Of a stretch of 8,911 bases of DNA, positions 6,619 through 8,911 are shown piece by piece (the first letter of the stretch is position 1; every line of letters begins with the position of its first letter). Under the pieces are notes generated by a model. It did no database searches, had not been told where the DNA came from, and saw nothing but the letters and a program-made list of their open reading frames with translations. The stretch spans positions 1-8,911 of the forward strand of contig CAMJIC010000097.1 of the NCBI GenBank assembly GCA_946405675.1, in the 5' to 3' direction. This DNA comes from an uncultured Clostridia bacterium. Lineage in GTDB: Bacteria > Bacillota > Clostridia > Lachnospirales > Lachnospiraceae. The translations under genes and the position numbers were made by a program.

Positions 6619-7578
6619 ATGGCTGAAGAAAAGAAAGAGAAAAAAGGTTTTTTCCGGCGTCTGGTATCCGGATTGTCGAAGACGCGAAACAGCATCGTAT
6701 CCGGCTTTGACAATGCGCTGGCCGCCTATACGGAGGTCGGGGACGATTTCTATGAGGAGATTGAAGAGATCCTGATCATGGGGGATGTGGGCGTCAAGGC
6801 GACGGAAGCGATCGTGGAGGATCTGAAGACGAAGGTACGTGATAAAAGGATCGGGAATCCGCAGCAGTGCCGGGAGCTTCTCATGGAATCCATCAAGGAT
6901 CAGATGAGCGTCGGAAAGGCCGACTATGCGTTTGAGAACCGGAAGAGTGTGGTTCTGGTTGTCGGCGTCAATGGCGTGGGCAAGACCACCAGCATCGGAA
7001 AGCTGGCATACCTTCTGCGGCAGCAGGGAAAGAGCGTTGTCCTTGCGGCGGCGGACACCTTCCGTGCGGCAGCAGGGGAACAGCTTACGGAATGGGCCAG
7101 GCGAGCTGATGCTCCGATCGTCTCAGGGCAGGAGGGATCGGATCCGGGTTCCATCGTCTATGACGCGATCGCGTCAGCCAAGGCGCGAAATGCGGATGTC
7201 CTGATCATTGATACGGCAGGTCGGCTTCACAATAAGAAGAACCTGATGAATGAGCTTGGAAAGATCAACCGGATCATTGACCGGGAATATCCCGAGGCAT
7301 TTCGTGAGACGCTGGTGGTGCTGGATGGGACGACCGGACAGAATGCGCTCTCCCAGGCAAAGGAATTCCAGGCGGTTACGCCTGTTTCCGGCATCATCCT
7401 CACGAAGCTGGACGGAACCGCGAAGGGCGGGATCGCGGCGGCGATCCACTCCGAGCTGGGGATTCCTGTGAAGTACATCGGTGTCGGGGAAAAGCTCGAG
7501 GATCTGCAGAAATTTGATGCGGATTCCTTTGTGAAAGCTTTGTTTGATACAGATCCAGATCCCGAGGATCGTTCGTGA
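6619..7578 (+). CDS. ftsY: Signal recognition particle receptor FtsY
   Basis: FtsY is the membrane-associated GTPase receptor that docks Ffh-bound ribosomes at the Sec translocon. The 319-residue protein has a short lysine-rich N-terminus (1-25) that could form a membrane-binding amphipathic helix, and it lacks the long acidic A domain of E. coli FtsY. The N domain covers about 26-105. The G domain has all motifs: GVNGVGKTT (116-124), DTFRAAA (146-152), DTAGRLHNK (198-206), TKLDGTAKGG (262-271) and GVGEK (288-292). DTAGRLHNK and the VGVNGVGKTT form favour FtsY over Ffh, and there is no methionine-rich M domain. AGAGGA (6608-6613) lies 5 nt before the ATG. It sits 40 nt after smc, as in many Firmicutes. 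Confidence 0.97.
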   Translation: MAEEKKEKKGFFRRLVSGLSKTRNSIVSGFDNALAAYTEVGDDFYEEIEEILIMGDVGVKATEAIVEDLKTKVRDKRIGNPQQCRELLMESIKDQMSVGKADYAFENRKSVVLVVGVNGVGKTTSIGKLAYLLRQQGKSVVLAAADTFRAAAGEQLTEWARRADAPIVSGQEGSDPGSIVYDAIASAKARNADVLIIDTAGRLHNKKNLMNELGKINRIIDREYPEAFRETLVVLDGTTGQNALSQAKEFQAVTPVSGIILTKLDGTAKGGIAAAIHSELGIPVKYIGVGEKLEDLQKFDADSFVKALFDTDPDPEDRS

Positions 7579-7624
7579 ACCTGCCAGAAAGGCGTTTCGC
7601 AGTGCTGTATGCCTAACATCGCAC

Positions 7625-7689
7625 GCAGCAGGGCGAAGAAGTCTGATCCCCCTCTGCGAAGAATGCTTTGTATTTTAAGCAATGGGGGA
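7625..7689 (+). other. Possible alternative RNA hairpins upstream of the threonine ammonia-lyase gene
   Basis: In the 145-bp gap after ftsY, GCAGCAGGG (7625-7633) can pair with CCCTCTGC (7650-7657) with one bulged base. The C-run TCCCCC (7647-7652) can instead pair with GGGGGA (7684-7689), enclosing an inner stem TGCTT (7664-7668)/AAGCA (7677-7681). Both pairings use 7650-7652, so they exclude each other. No T-tract follows the second structure, no T-box motif is visible and no leader peptide rich in Thr or Ile codons was found. A regulatory role is speculative. Confidence 0.3.
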
Positions 7690-7723
7690 ATTGTTACGAG
7701 AAATGAGGAAATGAAGGAAAGAG

Positions 7724-8911
7724 ATGCTGAGCCTTGAGGCGTTTGAGGAGGCTTCTGAAATTGTCAGGAAGGTGACTGCTTCCACGAAACTGATCAGCAG
7801 CGCGGTCTTCAGCGCACAGTCGGGCAACAAGGTCTTCCTGAAGCCGGAGAACATGCAGGTGACGGGAGCCTACAAGATCCGCGGGGCATATTATAAGATC
7901 AGTACCATGTCCAGGGAGGAACGGGAGAAGGGGCTGATCACTGCTTCCGCGGGAAACCACGCACAGGGCGTGGCCTATGCAGCCGGTAAGTACGGGTGCA
8001 AGGCGACGATCGTCATGCCGACCACGACACCCCTCATCAAGGTGAACCGTACAAGAGGGTACGGCGCGGAGGTGATTCTGAAGGGCGATGTGTATGATGA
8101 ATCCTGCGCGTATGCGCTGCAGCTTGCCCGTGAAAATGGATACACCTTCGTCCATCCCTTTGATGACCTGACGGTAGCGACCGGGCAGGGGACGATCATG
8201 ATGGAGATCTTCAAGGATCTTCCCACAGTGGAGTATGTCCTGGTTCCGGTGGGCGGCGGAGGACTTGCGACCGGTGTCTCCACGCTGGCGAAGCTTCTCA
8301 ATCCCGGCATCAAGGTCATCGGCGTTGAACCGGCAGGCGCGGCCTGTCTGAGCGCTTCTTTCAAAGAGGGATGCGTCACGACGCTGCCCAAAGTCAGTAC
8401 GATCGCGGATGGCACAGCCGTGAAAACACCGGGGGAGATCATTTTCCCTTACCTTCAGAAGAACCTGGATGAGGTCATTACGGTCAGCGATGATGAGCTG
8501 ATCGTCGCCTTTCTGGACATGGTTGAGAACCATAAGATGATCGTCGAAAATTCCGGCCTTCTGACGGTTGCCGCCCTGAAGCATCTTCCCTTCCAGGACA
8601 AGCGGGTCGTATCCATTCTGTCCGGAGGGAATATGGATGTGATCACCATGTCCTCTGTGGTGCAGCATGGGCTGATCCAGCGTGACAGGATTTTTACCTT
8701 CTCCGTTATGCTGCCGGACAAGCCGGGCGAGCTGGTACGGGTAGCGGGCATCATTGCGAAGAATCAGGGCAATGTGATCCGCCTTGATCACAATCAGTTT
8801 GTGAGCACGGACCGGAATGCGGCTGTGAAGCTGACGATCACGCTGGAGGCATTCGGGACGGAGCATAAGCAGAAGATCCTGAAGGCAATCCAGGATGCGG
8901 GCTTTGAAACG
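7724..8911 (+). CDS. ilvA: Threonine ammonia-lyase (threonine dehydratase) with C-terminal ACT domain, 3' end cut by window
   Basis: This PLP enzyme deaminates L-threonine to 2-oxobutanoate and ammonia, either for isoleucine synthesis or for threonine catabolism. The window holds 396 codons, close to the 400-405 expected for the medium-length single-ACT form, so only a few residues are missing. The PLP lysine is Lys51 in TGAYKIRGA (48-55 region). SAGNHAQG (75-82) binds substrate, PVGGGG (175-180) is the phosphate-binding glycine loop, and SGGN lies at 300-303. An ACT-like domain begins near 323 (RIFTFSVMLPDKPGEL). The ATG at 7724 is preceded by AAGGAA (7714-7719), and an in-frame TGA at 7712 bars a longer form. 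Serine is a possible side substrate. It is probably transcribed apart from ftsY or by read-through, since no terminator or clear promoter was seen between them. Confidence 0.93.
   Translation, partial: MLSLEAFEEASEIVRKVTASTKLISSAVFSAQSGNKVFLKPENMQVTGAYKIRGAYYKISTMSREEREKGLITASAGNHAQGVAYAAGKYGCKATIVMPTTTPLIKVNRTRGYGAEVILKGDVYDESCAYALQLARENGYTFVHPFDDLTVATGQGTIMMEIFKDLPTVEYVLVPVGGGGLATGVSTLAKLLNPGIKVIGVEPAGAACLSASFKEGCVTTLPKVSTIADGTAVKTPGEIIFPYLQKNLDEVITVSDDELIVAFLDMVENHKMIVENSGLLTVAALKHLPFQDKRVVSILSGGNMDVITMSSVVQHGLIQRDRIFTFSVMLPDKPGELVRVAGIIAKNQGNVIRLDHNQFVSTDRNAAVKLTITLEAFGTEHKQKILKAIQDAGFET

Noticed and set aside
7682..7714. Ten-codon open frame ending just before the threonine ammonia-lyase gene, as a possible leader peptide
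   Set aside because: It has no ribosome binding site and no threonine, isoleucine, valine or other regulatory codon run, so an attenuator peptide is unsupported.
7579..7723. SRP small RNA gene or T-box leader in the gap after ftsY
   Set aside because: The conserved SRP RNA core with its GGAA loop and the T-box consensus were looked for and not seen.
7694..8866. Long open frame of 390 codons on the minus strand
   Set aside because: It lies antisense to the clearly coding threonine ammonia-lyase gene, resembles no family I recognise, and is the usual by-product of GC-rich third codon positions.

Overview
The window looks like chromosomal DNA from a moderately high-GC Firmicute of class Clostridia, most likely a Lachnospiraceae-type gut anaerobe. 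This rests on the gene order yceD-rpmF-plsX-acpP-rnc-smc-ftsY, the strong AGGAGG-type ribosome binding sites, the four-cysteine L32 and the style of the SMC and FtsY proteins. Genus cannot be fixed by eye. Every convincing gene is on the plus strand, and the region is dense housekeeping DNA. I see no tRNA, rRNA, CRISPR array, insertion sequence, phage gene or att site.

Layout. Bases 1-49 may hold the last codons of an upstream gene. A perfect consensus vegetative promoter (TTGACA, 17-bp spacer, TATAAT; 50-78) drives yceD (110-670) and rpmF (674-862), and this unit ends at a strong intrinsic terminator (888-917). After it comes a 20-bp operator-like palindrome (955-974), then plsX (1032-2051), acpP (2110-2340), rnc (2327-3031) and smc (3021-6578). 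The acpP/rnc and rnc/smc pairs overlap, which suggests translational coupling. A short gap carrying an 18-bp perfect palindrome (6583-6600) separates smc from ftsY (6619-7578). A 145-bp gap with possible alternative RNA hairpins follows, then an ACT-domain threonine ammonia-lyase (7724 to beyond the window end).

How the genes fit together. YceD and L32 serve large ribosomal subunit formation. PlsX and ACP link fatty acid synthesis to phospholipid synthesis, with PlsX using acyl-ACP as substrate. RNase III processes rRNA and structured mRNA, SMC organises the chromosome, and FtsY is the membrane receptor for signal recognition particle targeting. Together they form a conserved growth-linked cluster. 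The threonine ammonia-lyase is metabolically unrelated and occupies the place where ylxM-ffh follows ftsY in Bacillus-type genomes.

I found no convincing undescribed biological system. The points worth a second look are regulatory: the ideal promoter that also corrects the yceD start, the palindrome before plsX, the palindrome before ftsY, the structured gap before the threonine ammonia-lyase gene, and the corrected acpP start.
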